A DNA stretch of 48,386 nt from Phycisphaerales bacterium (GTDB lineage Bacteria; Planctomycetota; Phycisphaerae; Phycisphaerales; UBA1924), in assembly GCA_022843565.1 (NCBI GenBank), contig JALHNK010000009.1:1-48386 (forward strand), written 5' to 3'. The position numbers were made by a program, and so were the translations under genes. How positions within the stretch are numbered: position 1 is the stretch's first letter; each line of letters opens with the position of its first letter. The notes under the pieces were generated by a model. The model saw only the letters and a list, made by a program, of their open reading frames with translations. It searched no databases and was not told where the DNA came from. Below, piece by piece: positions 42,209 through 48,386 of the stretch.

Positions 42209-42718
42209 TTAGAACGAGCAGCCGTCGAAGAAGATGGCGAAGAAGAGGTTGTAGTCGCCTTCGGTGACGCCGTTGTTGGTGGCGAGCGTGCCGAAGGGGG
42301 GTAGCGGTGTGCCGTCGTCATTGGCGATGTCGCAGGCTGCGCCCGCGTCGAAGAACGTTGCAAAGAACAGGTTGTAATCGCCCTCGGTCACGCCGTTGTT
42401 GACGCCGCCGGCGGGGCCGATGGGCGGGAGGGGCGCACCGTCGTCATAGGCAATGTCCGCGGGGCTGCAGCGTGGGGCGGTCGGCGTGGAGGTGCCCGGC
42501 CAGAAGCCGCCTTTGATCGTGAAGGTGCTCCCACTGAGCGTGCCAGCATCCGGCTGGCCGATCGTTCCGGACACGGAGTAGACGATGCCGGTCGAGGTGC
42601 CGCCGCCACCGTCAATCGTGTACCAAGGCACCGAGAAGCTGCCCGCAAGGGCCGCGCGTGAGAACACAAGCGACCCAAAGAACACGGCGGCAGAACGAAT
42701 GGCGACGGTACGGGTCAT
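42209..42718 (-). CDS. Minimal GC-type dockerin domain-anchored protein
   Basis: 169 residues, the smallest carrier. A signal peptide (A-V-F-F-G-S-L-V-F-S-R-A-A-L-A) ends near residue 25. The mature cargo is only about 55 residues: F-S-V-P-W-Y-T-I-D-G-G-G-G-T-S, then Y-S-V-S-G-T-I-G-Q-P-D-A-G and F-T-I-K-G-G-F-W-P-G. I believe this module recurs in planctomycete exported proteins; its function is unknown. The GC domain (from 42469) then fills the second half and ends D-G-C-S-F. AGGAGG six to seven bases before the ATG supports the start. Because it is nearly all anchor, it may be a filler, a competitor for the anchoring site, or a donor sequence for conversion of neighbouring copies; these are guesses. 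Confidence 0.83.
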   Translation of the reverse strand: MTRTVAIRSAAVFFGSLVFSRAALAGSFSVPWYTIDGGGGTSTGIVYSVSGTIGQPDAGTLSGSTFTIKGGFWPGTSTPTAPRCSPADIAYDDGAPLPPIGPAGGVNNGVTEGDYNLFFATFFDAGAACDIANDDGTPLPPFGTLATNNGVTEGDYNLFFAIFFDGCSF

Positions 42719-43047
42719 GGAGAGCCTCCTAGCCGAATCGAAGTCTACAGCAAATCCGCAGTGCGATTGGCGAACATGCCACAGATTTCAGAGATCATCT
42801 GACGGTGCGACCCGGCGCGCGGGCACGCTGGCGAAGGGGTCTGTTCGGACGCGGCGCGCGAGCTGCGGCTCGGAATGGGCCCGTCGAGATCGATCAAACG
42901 AAAAGCCCCGGCTCGCGCGAGCCGGGGCTGTCGAGTTGTCTCAGTGCCTTCGCGATTGCCGATTGCCGTCGCGGCGGGGTCGGCGGTCTGCGGTAGGCAG
43001 GCGGGACACCTGCTCCACGCTCAGCACTCAGCGCTCAGCACTGGTTC
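42719..43047. other. 329-base intergenic region: terminator and word repeats
   Basis: It holds a leftward terminator (42901-42929), CGATTGCC/GATTGCCG words (42950-42970), a segment related to 32640-32710, and CTCAGCACTCAGCGCTCAGCACT at about 43020-43042. No gene is seen. Confidence 0.65.
42901..42929 (-). terminator. Rho-independent terminator (shared-arm family)
   Basis: Perfect arms AGCCCCGGCTC / GAGCCGGGGCT around GCGC; read leftward it is followed by TTTCG. It terminates the gene ending at 43048. Confidence 0.88.
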
Positions 43048-43305
43048 CTAGAACGAGCAGCCGTCGAAGAAGATCGCGAAGAAGAGGTTGTAGTCGCCTT
43101 CGGTCACGCCGTTGTTGGTGGCAAGGGTGCCGAAGGGCGGCAGGGGTGAGCCGTCGTCGTTGGCGATGTCGCAGGCGGCCCCGGCGTCGAAGAACGTCGC
43201 GAAGAAGAGGTTGTAATCGCCCTCGGTCACGCCGTTGTTCGTGCCGGCGGTGCCGGTGGGCGGCAGCGGCGAGCCGTCGTCATTGGCGATATCGGCAGCG
43301 TTGCA
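43048..43305 (-). repeat. GC-domain DNA copy B (near-identical to 36987-37244)
   Basis: Same length, phase and codon choices as copy A, with about seven substitutions. The cargo-coding DNA just upstream shows no likeness, so the match stops at the domain edge. Confidence 0.85.
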
Positions 43306-44268
43306 GCGCGGCGTGGGCGGCGCGGTGAAGAGACCGGGGGCGTAGGTTGCGCCGCCGCTGGGGTTGGCGGTGTTCGGGCCGAGGCTCGAGTTCGCATAAG
43401 CGGGGTACGGCGTGGAAATGGGTTCATCGAACGTGCCCGACGCGATGTCGTAGATCTTGTGGGTGCCGCCGTTGCCCTGCACGCCGTCGGAGAGCAGGAA
43501 GACCTTGCCGCCGCCCACAGCCAGGCCGTCAACATCCGTGGTGCCGGCGGGGTAGGTGAACACGATGACCAGTGGGGCGGCGAGGTTCGAGGCGTCCAGC
43601 GAGTAGACGTTGCGGCCGCCGGTGTCGTCATCGTCGGCCATGAAGAACTTGTCGCTCGCGGCGTCGTAGTCGAAGCCATCGATGGTGAAGTCCGACGCCG
43701 GGGAGACCTCAAACTGGCGGACGAGCGTGGTCTGGCCGGTGGTGGTGTTAATCTCGTAGATGCCCTCGGGCTGGAGGGTGGCGCCGCTGCCGCTCTGGAG
43801 GCTCTTGACGCCGAAGAGGCGATTGCGAGTGGAGTCATAGCCGAGGCCGGTGAGAACGACGCCGTTGGCGTTGGTGAGGGTGTTCTCGACCAGCGGGTTG
43901 ATGCGGCACTGAGCGACAAAGGTCGCGGTCGCGGTGTCGTAGCTGATGGCGTGCAGGTCGCTGCGGAGGCCGTTGGTGGTCACGGCGTAGAGGCGGCGGT
44001 TCGCCTCGTCCGCCGCGAGGCCCTGGAAGCCGGGGGCAGTGGCGGGGATGACCGGGGCGGCGAGCGGGTCAAAGAACTGGGCGCTCTCGCCGGATGAGAG
44101 GTCGAGCTTGTAGACGAGGGCAGGGTTGGGGTTCGGAACGGGGCCGAGAGCCGCGGGGCGGGTGATTGCGGTGGCGACCTGACCGGCGGCGGTAGAGACC
44201 AGCGCGGCCGAGAGCATGACAACCGTCGCGGACAGACCGATCGCTCGCGAGGATGAACATCCTGACAT
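43048..44268 (-). CDS. GC-type dockerin domain-anchored propeller-like protein
   Basis: 406 residues. The start is ATG 44268 with AAGGAG eight bases upstream. A signal peptide (I-G-L-S-A-T-V-V-M-L-S-A-A-L-V-S-T-A-A-G-Q) ends near residue 30. The cargo (to about 320) has propeller-like blades: L-V-Y-K-L-D-L-S-S-G, L-A-A-D-E-A-N-R-R-L-Y-A-V-T, I-Y-E-I-N-T-T-T-G-Q-T, D-G-F-D-Y-D-A-A-S-D-K-F-F-M-A-D-D and D-G-L-A-V-G-G-G-K-V-F-L-L-S, the kind of repeat used for surface binding. No catalytic motif is seen. The GC domain ends D-G-C-S-F and its DNA is almost that of the beta-helix gene. A possible cotranscribed gene upstream is mutY, 231 bases away, but the gap and strong own ribosome site argue for separate expression. 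Confidence 0.85.
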   Translation of the reverse strand: MSGCSSSRAIGLSATVVMLSAALVSTAAGQVATAITRPAALGPVPNPNPALVYKLDLSSGESAQFFDPLAAPVIPATAPGFQGLAADEANRRLYAVTTNGLRSDLHAISYDTATATFVAQCRINPLVENTLTNANGVVLTGLGYDSTRNRLFGVKSLQSGSGATLQPEGIYEINTTTGQTTLVRQFEVSPASDFTIDGFDYDAASDKFFMADDDDTGGRNVYSLDASNLAAPLVIVFTYPAGTTDVDGLAVGGGKVFLLSDGVQGNGGTHKIYDIASGTFDEPISTPYPAYANSSLGPNTANPSGGATYAPGLFTAPPTPRCNAADIANDDGSPLPPTGTAGTNNGVTEGDYNLFFATFFDAGAACDIANDDGSPLPPFGTLATNNGVTEGDYNLFFAIFFDGCSF

Positions 44269-44499
44269 AACTCGACTCCTTCTTGGTGGAATGATGGCGC
44301 GAAGGTGGGGGTTCGCGGCATCGTGACACGCTGCATACGGGCACCGCTGCGCCGGGTTCCGGACAAGTCCCAGAATGCCGGAAACCTTCACAGAGTCGAG
44401 AGGAAACCCCGAGCGAAGCTGGAGAGCCGTCGAATGGGGCGGGCAGCGACCGCACCGGAGAGCATTGTCACCAGCGGAAGTGCGGGCGGGTGAATGTGC

Positions 44500-45645
44500 T
44501 TACTTCGTACGTTGATCGGCCGCCATCGCGATCGCGCGGCGTTGAGCGTTGGAGATTCCCAGCGAATCCAGGTCAGAGAGCGAGGCCCAGTGGCGTGTTC
44601 GCGTCTTTCGGACGCACGCAAGCGGCGTTGCGACAAGCACCCGGAATCGCACCGTGCGGTGCGTGGTCTGATGGGTGAACTCGATCGGCGCGATCGCCAA
44701 TGGTGCGGGCTGGATCGCCAGCGATCGCATCTGTGCAAAGGCGTTGATGTCTGGGCGCGAGGGCCAGTCATCGGGCGATTCGAGGGTGGGCAGTTGCCAC
44801 ATGTTGGCCCACATGCCCTCGCTTGGGCGTTGCTCGAGAAGTACGCGGCCGCGCGAATCGAGTGCGAAGAGGCTGGTACAAAAGACGTCACTCGGCGGCC
44901 GGACCTGCTTGGGTCGTGGGATGGTCTGCCAGAGGCCGGCACGGCTGGCGCAGTACGGCGCGATCGGGCACCGATCACACATCGGGCGCGACGGCGGCGC
45001 GAGGCAGACCGTTGCGCCGAGTTCCATCAGGGCTTCGTTGAAAACGCCGGGGCTTGAGGCGATGTTGACCAGGTCCGCGGCGTGATCCCATGTCCAGCGA
45101 TCGGTGGCCGGCACGCCGGGATCGAGATCCTGCGCGTGGATGCGGAGGAGGACTCGCTTGACGTTGCCATCGACGATCGGCGCGGGGCGGCCGTGGGCGA
45201 TGGAGCTGATCGCGCCGGCGGTGTAGCGCCCGACGCCGGGGAGGCTCAGGAGTGAGGGGACATCGCTGGGGACGACGGAGGCGAATCGCGCGACGATCTC
45301 CTTCGCGGCGCGATGGAGGTTTTTGGCACGTCGGTAGTAGCCGAGGCCGGACCAGAGCGCCAGCACCTGTCGCTCGTCGGCATCGGCGAGGTGGTTGACG
45401 GTGGGGAACGCCGCGATGAAGCGCTCGAACGCCGGCACGACGCGCGAGACCTGGGTCTGCTGGAGCATCGCCTCGCTGACGAGCGACCAGTAGGGGTTGC
45501 GGGGCGATGTCCGCCAGGGCAGTTCTCGGGCTTCGCGGGCGAACCACGCTTGGAGCGAACTGGCGATCGCACGCGAGGCGGGTGCGTCGGACGGCGCGCC
45601 GGCCCGCGGCGGACGTTGAGCTTTGGCGGGTTTACGCGCTGGCAA
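44500..45645 (-). CDS. mutY: A/G-specific adenine DNA glycosylase
   Basis: 381 residues. The catalytic Glu58 is in V-S-E-A-M-L-Q-Q-T-Q-V; the helix-hairpin-helix is L-P-G-V-G-R-Y-T-A-G-A-I (135-146); Asp159 is in I-V-D-G-N-V-K-R-V-L. The [4Fe-4S] ligands are Cys214, Cys223, Cys226 and Cys232. Their spacing is C-x8-C-x2-C-x5-C, two residues longer in the first gap than in the E. coli and human enzymes. The C-terminal NUDIX-like domain that recognises 8-oxoG (R-G-R-V-L-L-E-Q-R-P, W-A-N-M-W-Q-L-P) is complete. MutY removes A opposite 8-oxoguanine. The only available start in the frame is TTG 45645, with GGAAG upstream, and it overlaps the preceding NifU-N-like gene by 14 bases. Confidence 0.93.
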   Translation of the reverse strand: MPARKPAKAQRPPRAGAPSDAPASRAIASSLQAWFAREARELPWRTSPRNPYWSLVSEAMLQQTQVSRVVPAFERFIAAFPTVNHLADADERQVLALWSGLGYYRRAKNLHRAAKEIVARFASVVPSDVPSLLSLPGVGRYTAGAISSIAHGRPAPIVDGNVKRVLLRIHAQDLDPGVPATDRWTWDHAADLVNIASSPGVFNEALMELGATVCLAPPSRPMCDRCPIAPYCASRAGLWQTIPRPKQVRPPSDVFCTSLFALDSRGRVLLEQRPSEGMWANMWQLPTLESPDDWPSRPDINAFAQMRSLAIQPAPLAIAPIEFTHQTTHRTVRFRVLVATPLACVRKTRTRHWASLSDLDSLGISNAQRRAIAMAADQRTK

Positions 45646-45946
45646 GGGCGGCTTCCACGCCGAGCTTGATCGCCGGCCAGGGCGCGCCGGGGGCGCGGGT
45701 GACGGTGATGAAGTCGTTCAGGATCAGCACACCGGCGATGCCCGGCACGCTGAGGATGCGCTGGGCCAGCGGGTCCGCGGCGGCGTCGCTCAGGGAGCGA
45801 TACGAGCGCGGACGGGCGATCGCGGCGCCGGGATGGGCGGGTTCGACAAGTGGCGCGGGTTGCGCGGGGGGCGCGGGGGCGGCGAGGATGCACTTGAGCG
45901 CGTCGGGGTTGGGGGTGGGCTCAAACTTGGCGATCTTCGTTGGCAT
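45632..45946 (-). CDS. NifU N-terminal (Nfu-N) domain protein
   Basis: 104 residues. The opening K-F-E-P-T-P-N-P-D-A-L-K (7-18) is the Nfu-N signature, and I-A-G-V-L-I-L-N-D-F-I-T-V-T-R near the end is the usual closing strand. In between is a Pro/Ala-rich insert. The C-terminal Nfu domain with C-x-x-C is absent, so this is a stand-alone N domain. The role is unclear; it is associated with Fe-S cluster delivery. It overlaps mutY, whose product carries a 4Fe-4S cluster, so a chaperone role for MutY is an attractive inference. ATG 45946 is used rather than the TTG five codons earlier. Confidence 0.8.
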   Translation of the reverse strand: MPTKIAKFEPTPNPDALKCILAAPAPPAQPAPLVEPAHPGAAIARPRSYRSLSDAAADPLAQRILSVPGIAGVLILNDFITVTRAPGAPWPAIKLGVEAALASA

Positions 45947-46104
45947 TTCGTGTGGGCGCAAAGAGTGCGGGCTGGATTTCCGATCCTAGTCGAGGACTCG
46001 GCCGGATTGCGAATCTAAACTCGTGCAAGAACGGAGACACGGGGAGGCGGCGGTGTCTCCGATGCTCTGACGGGAGCCTCGCACCGTAGGGGCAACCCGA
46101 TCCG

Positions 46105-46190
46105 CGTGCCGCTTCGTCACTCTGCCGCTCTGTCACTTTGCGACTCTGTCACTTCACCACTTCTCCACTCTGTCACTTTGCCGCTCTCCC
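46105..46190. repeat. Tandem word repeat CTCTGTCACTT / CTCTGCCGCT upstream of cdaA
   Basis: About seven imperfect copies of a ten- to eleven-base word (CACTCTGCCGCTCTGTCACTTTGC and variants) run up to seven bases before the cdaA ATG, where a ribosome site would be expected. None is visible. Confidence 0.75.
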
Positions 46191-46196
46191 CTCCCG

Positions 46197-47126
46197 ATGC
46201 TCGACCGCTTCAGCCAGATCGCCGACCGACTCGCCGGATATCCCTGGTGGCAGGTGGCGATCGAACTGGTGATCATCTGGTCGGTGCTGTACGTCGGGCT
46301 GCGGTTCATTGAGAACGCGCGCGCCAGCCGCTCGCTCAAGTTTGTGTTCGTGCTGCTGGTGATCTCGTCGCTGCTGATCCGGATTCTGGGATCGCGCGAG
46401 GCCTTCCAGCGTTTGGGCTTCCTTTACGACAGCGTTCTGCCGGTGACGGTGCTGGCGCTGCTGGTGATCTTCCAGCCCGAGCTCCGCCGGGCGCTGATCC
46501 GGGCCGGCGACTTCTCGTTCTTCCGCAAGCGCGTGCAGACGCAGACCGCGGTGGTCGAGGAGATCGTGCAGGCGGTGAAGTATCTCACGCGCGCGAAGTT
46601 CGGCGCCCTGATCGTCATCGAGCGGCAGACGAGCCTGAAGTCCCTCATCGAGGCCGGCACGATCATCGACGGCAAGGTGAGCGCCGCGATGCTCCAGACG
46701 ATCTTCTTCCCCGGCTCGGCCCTGCACGATCTGGCGGTGGTGATCAATGACAACACCCTGGTCGCGGCGGGCGTGCAGCTCCCGCTCGCTGAGGCGGGCG
46801 ATATGGAAGACTCGCAGCTCGGCTCAAGACATCGAGCCGCGGTGGGCGTCTCGCAAGAGACCGACGCGGTCGTCGTCGTCGTCTCTGAAGAGACCGGGAC
46901 GATCTCGATCGCCGAGAAGGGCGAGCTGACGCGCGGGCTCAACGAAGACGAGCTGCGCTCGCTGCTGATCCTGAAGTTCAACCGCGGCCTGGTGACTCAG
47001 TTGACCGGGCCCAACGCGCCCACAGCGGTCGAGGGCGAGCCGGCCCGCGCGGATGATGACGAAGATCGGTCGCGCGATGAGCAGAGCATCTTCGCCAGCG
47101 ACGGACCGACGGAGCGGCGCGCATGA
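46197..47126 (+). CDS. cdaA: Diadenylate cyclase (CdaA type)
   Basis: 309 residues. Three N-terminal membrane helices (about 20-37, 47-63, 77-93) precede the DAC domain (about 105-265), which joins two ATP into cyclic di-AMP at the inner membrane. Seen motifs: F-G-A-L-I-V-I-E-R, F-P-G-S-A-L-H-D-L-A-V-V-I, G-S-R-H-R-A-A-V-G-V-S and V-S-E-E-T-G-T-I-S. The RHR triad (211-213) is intact, but the usual D-G-A is D-L-A (Asp178-Leu179-Ala180). The acidic tail is species-specific. The stop overlaps the next start (ATGA). The start ATG 46197 has no ribosome site; a tandem word repeat lies just before it. Confidence 0.93.
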   Translation: MLDRFSQIADRLAGYPWWQVAIELVIIWSVLYVGLRFIENARASRSLKFVFVLLVISSLLIRILGSREAFQRLGFLYDSVLPVTVLALLVIFQPELRRALIRAGDFSFFRKRVQTQTAVVEEIVQAVKYLTRAKFGALIVIERQTSLKSLIEAGTIIDGKVSAAMLQTIFFPGSALHDLAVVINDNTLVAAGVQLPLAEAGDMEDSQLGSRHRAAVGVSQETDAVVVVVSEETGTISIAEKGELTRGLNEDELRSLLILKFNRGLVTQLTGPNAPTAVEGEPARADDDEDRSRDEQSIFASDGPTERRA

Positions 47127-48127
47127 GGACGCTGATCCACATCCTGCTGACCACGACGCTGGCGCTGCTGGTGTGGGCGTGGGCTGAGGGCGAGGGGCTT
47201 TCGACGGCCCCGGCGACGCCGCGGCTGGTGTTCGCGGCTCCGCCATCGAGCGATCTGTCTGCTCGGGTGGTGGACCCGTCGTGGAACTCGATTGTGACGG
47301 TGTCGCTGCGCGGGTCGAACTCATCCATCGGCGCGGCGCAGCGGGCGATGCTCTCGCCCCTGGTGCTGACGCCGGGCGTCGGGGCGTTTCCTTCAACGCC
47401 CGGTGCGCATCGGCTGGACCTTCGCGATGTGCTGCGCGCTTCGCCGGAGATCCGGCGCACGGGCGTGAGCATCATGAGTGTTGAGCCGGCGACACTGGAT
47501 GTGCGCGTGGATCAGTTGCTCACGCGCCAGGCGACGGTGCGACTGCGCACGCGGGGCGGCGAGCTGGCGCAGCCGGCGAGCGTGACGCCTGAAGTGGTCA
47601 CGGTGAGATTCCCGGCGGAAGCCGCGCCGAAGCTGCCCGAGGTGCTGGAGTTGGACGCGGTGCTTGATCTGGCGACGATCGGCGCTGGGGTGGGCGCGAA
47701 GGCGACGGGCGCCGCGGATGTCCGCGTGCCGGTGGCGATCCAGAGCGCGTGGCGCGAGCTGGGCGTGCTGGACCCGGTGCCGGCGATGGTCAGTGTCTCG
47801 TTCCTTCGCGGCACGCCGGATGAGACGATCACGCTGCCTTCGATTCCTGTGGTCGTGGTGATTGACCCCGAGGCGCCGGGCGGCACGGGTTGGCAGATCG
47901 AGCTGATCGACTCGTACGTGCGCGATGTGAAGATGGTCGGACCGGGCGCGGCGCTGGCTGGCTTGCGCGATGGCAAATCACAGGCTCGCGCCGTGGGCGT
48001 GTTGAGCGAGGGTGATCTGGTCGCGGGAGATCGGCTGATCCCGGTGACGATCGCGACGGGTGTCGATGGCGTGCGTGCCGACGGCGAGGGGCGGACAGCC
48101 CGGGTGCGTGTGAGCCGGAAGAAGTAG
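47123..48127 (+). CDS. cdaR: YbbR-like CdaA regulator (CdaR)
   Basis: 334 residues. One N-terminal membrane helix (L-I-H-I-L-L-T-T-T-L-A-L-L-V-W-A-W, about 4-20) and a large extracytoplasmic beta-rich region with YbbR-like repeats (V-E-P-A-T-L-D-V-R-V-D, then R-Q-A-T-V-R-L-R-T-R-G). Position is strong evidence: it overlaps cdaA by four bases, as ybbR/cdaR follows cdaA in many genomes, where it modulates cyclic-di-AMP synthesis. The YbbR likeness itself is weak because the repeats diverge quickly. In Firmicutes glmM comes next; here no gene follows before the window ends. Confidence 0.78.
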   Translation: MRTLIHILLTTTLALLVWAWAEGEGLSTAPATPRLVFAAPPSSDLSARVVDPSWNSIVTVSLRGSNSSIGAAQRAMLSPLVLTPGVGAFPSTPGAHRLDLRDVLRASPEIRRTGVSIMSVEPATLDVRVDQLLTRQATVRLRTRGGELAQPASVTPEVVTVRFPAEAAPKLPEVLELDAVLDLATIGAGVGAKATGAADVRVPVAIQSAWRELGVLDPVPAMVSVSFLRGTPDETITLPSIPVVVVIDPEAPGGTGWQIELIDSYVRDVKMVGPGAALAGLRDGKSQARAVGVLSEGDLVAGDRLIPVTIATGVDGVRADGEGRTARVRVSRKK

Positions 48128-48386
48128 AGAGGACGACGACGACTGCGTGGCGGCGCGGCGTGCCTGCTGTTCCCGCGCCTGGGGGTTGGCCCGATGCGAT
48201 GTCACATTGCTTCCCGGCGACGATTCCGTGGACCTCGTTCACGCACGCCATCTGCCGCGTATTCGGATTGTGTTTGTGTTGTTCTGGGCGACTTGTCGCC
48301 AAAACCTCGAAATCGGACCTGCGCCCGTCTAACCTTGTCCCCCCGGTGAGCGCCGATTTTTCGGCACCGATCCGGGCGATGTCGAT
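48128..48386. other. Right-end non-coding stretch
   Basis: No convincing gene to the edge. The only structure is a short hairpin GCCGA-TTTT-TCGGC at 48352-48365, too weak to call a terminator. Confidence 0.4.

Overview
The window is GC-rich, densely coded bacterial chromosome that looks like Planctomycetota, most likely class Phycisphaerae. The grounds are a family of secreted proteins that share a two-part C-terminal domain, each half running roughly C-x-x-A-D-I-A-x-D-x-G ... N-N-G-V-T-E-G-D-Y-N-x-F-F and the whole ending in Asp/Asn-Gly-Cys one or two residues before the stop. I recall this domain being called a 'GC-type dockerin', but could not check that here. FHA-GAF-SpoIIE and PAS-LuxR regulators and a bacterial deoxyhypusine synthase-like gene fit the same assignment. 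The lineage is an inference. I saw no rRNA, tRNA, insertion sequence, prophage or CRISPR array.

Layout. 1-195: tail of a GC-dockerin protein cut by the window edge. 0.4-21.2 kb: mostly housekeeping and regulatory genes: a lamin-tail-domain exported protein, a NuoE-like protein, a cysteine synthase / sulfurtransferase / glycosyltransferase 9 group, a chemoreceptor, a deoxyhypusine synthase-like enzyme behind a structured leader, a zinc-ribbon/TPR membrane protein, a cyclodeaminase-DUF pair, a HAD phosphatase, two consecutive LuxR-type regulators, FHA-GAF-SpoIIE phosphatase with nadD, thiG and holA. 21.5-44.3 kb: an accessory block with eight complete GC-dockerin proteins (TolB-like propeller, GH15-like glucoamylase, PPC-type protein, two other propeller-like proteins, a repeat/Ig protein, a giant beta-helix and a minimal protein). 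It is interrupted only by a LOG-family enzyme and an unrecognised protein at 40746 that has a strong, apparently leaderless promoter. 44.5-48.1 kb: mutY with a NifU-N-like gene, then cdaA-cdaR for cyclic-di-AMP.

What ties the accessory block together. Nine unrelated secreted 'cargo' regions end in the same domain. In places the DNA of the domain is far more alike than the proteins carrying it: 36987-37244 and 43048-43305 differ at about seven positions. Several copies also share what follows the stop codon: patches of short repeated words, then a terminator with the arms AGCCCCGGCTC / GAGCCGGGGCT. The block therefore looks like a modular surface/secretome system in which C-terminal anchor, 3' flank and terminator are recombined or gene-converted as a cassette. 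No cohesin-like receptor is visible in the window, so the partner of the anchor is unknown.
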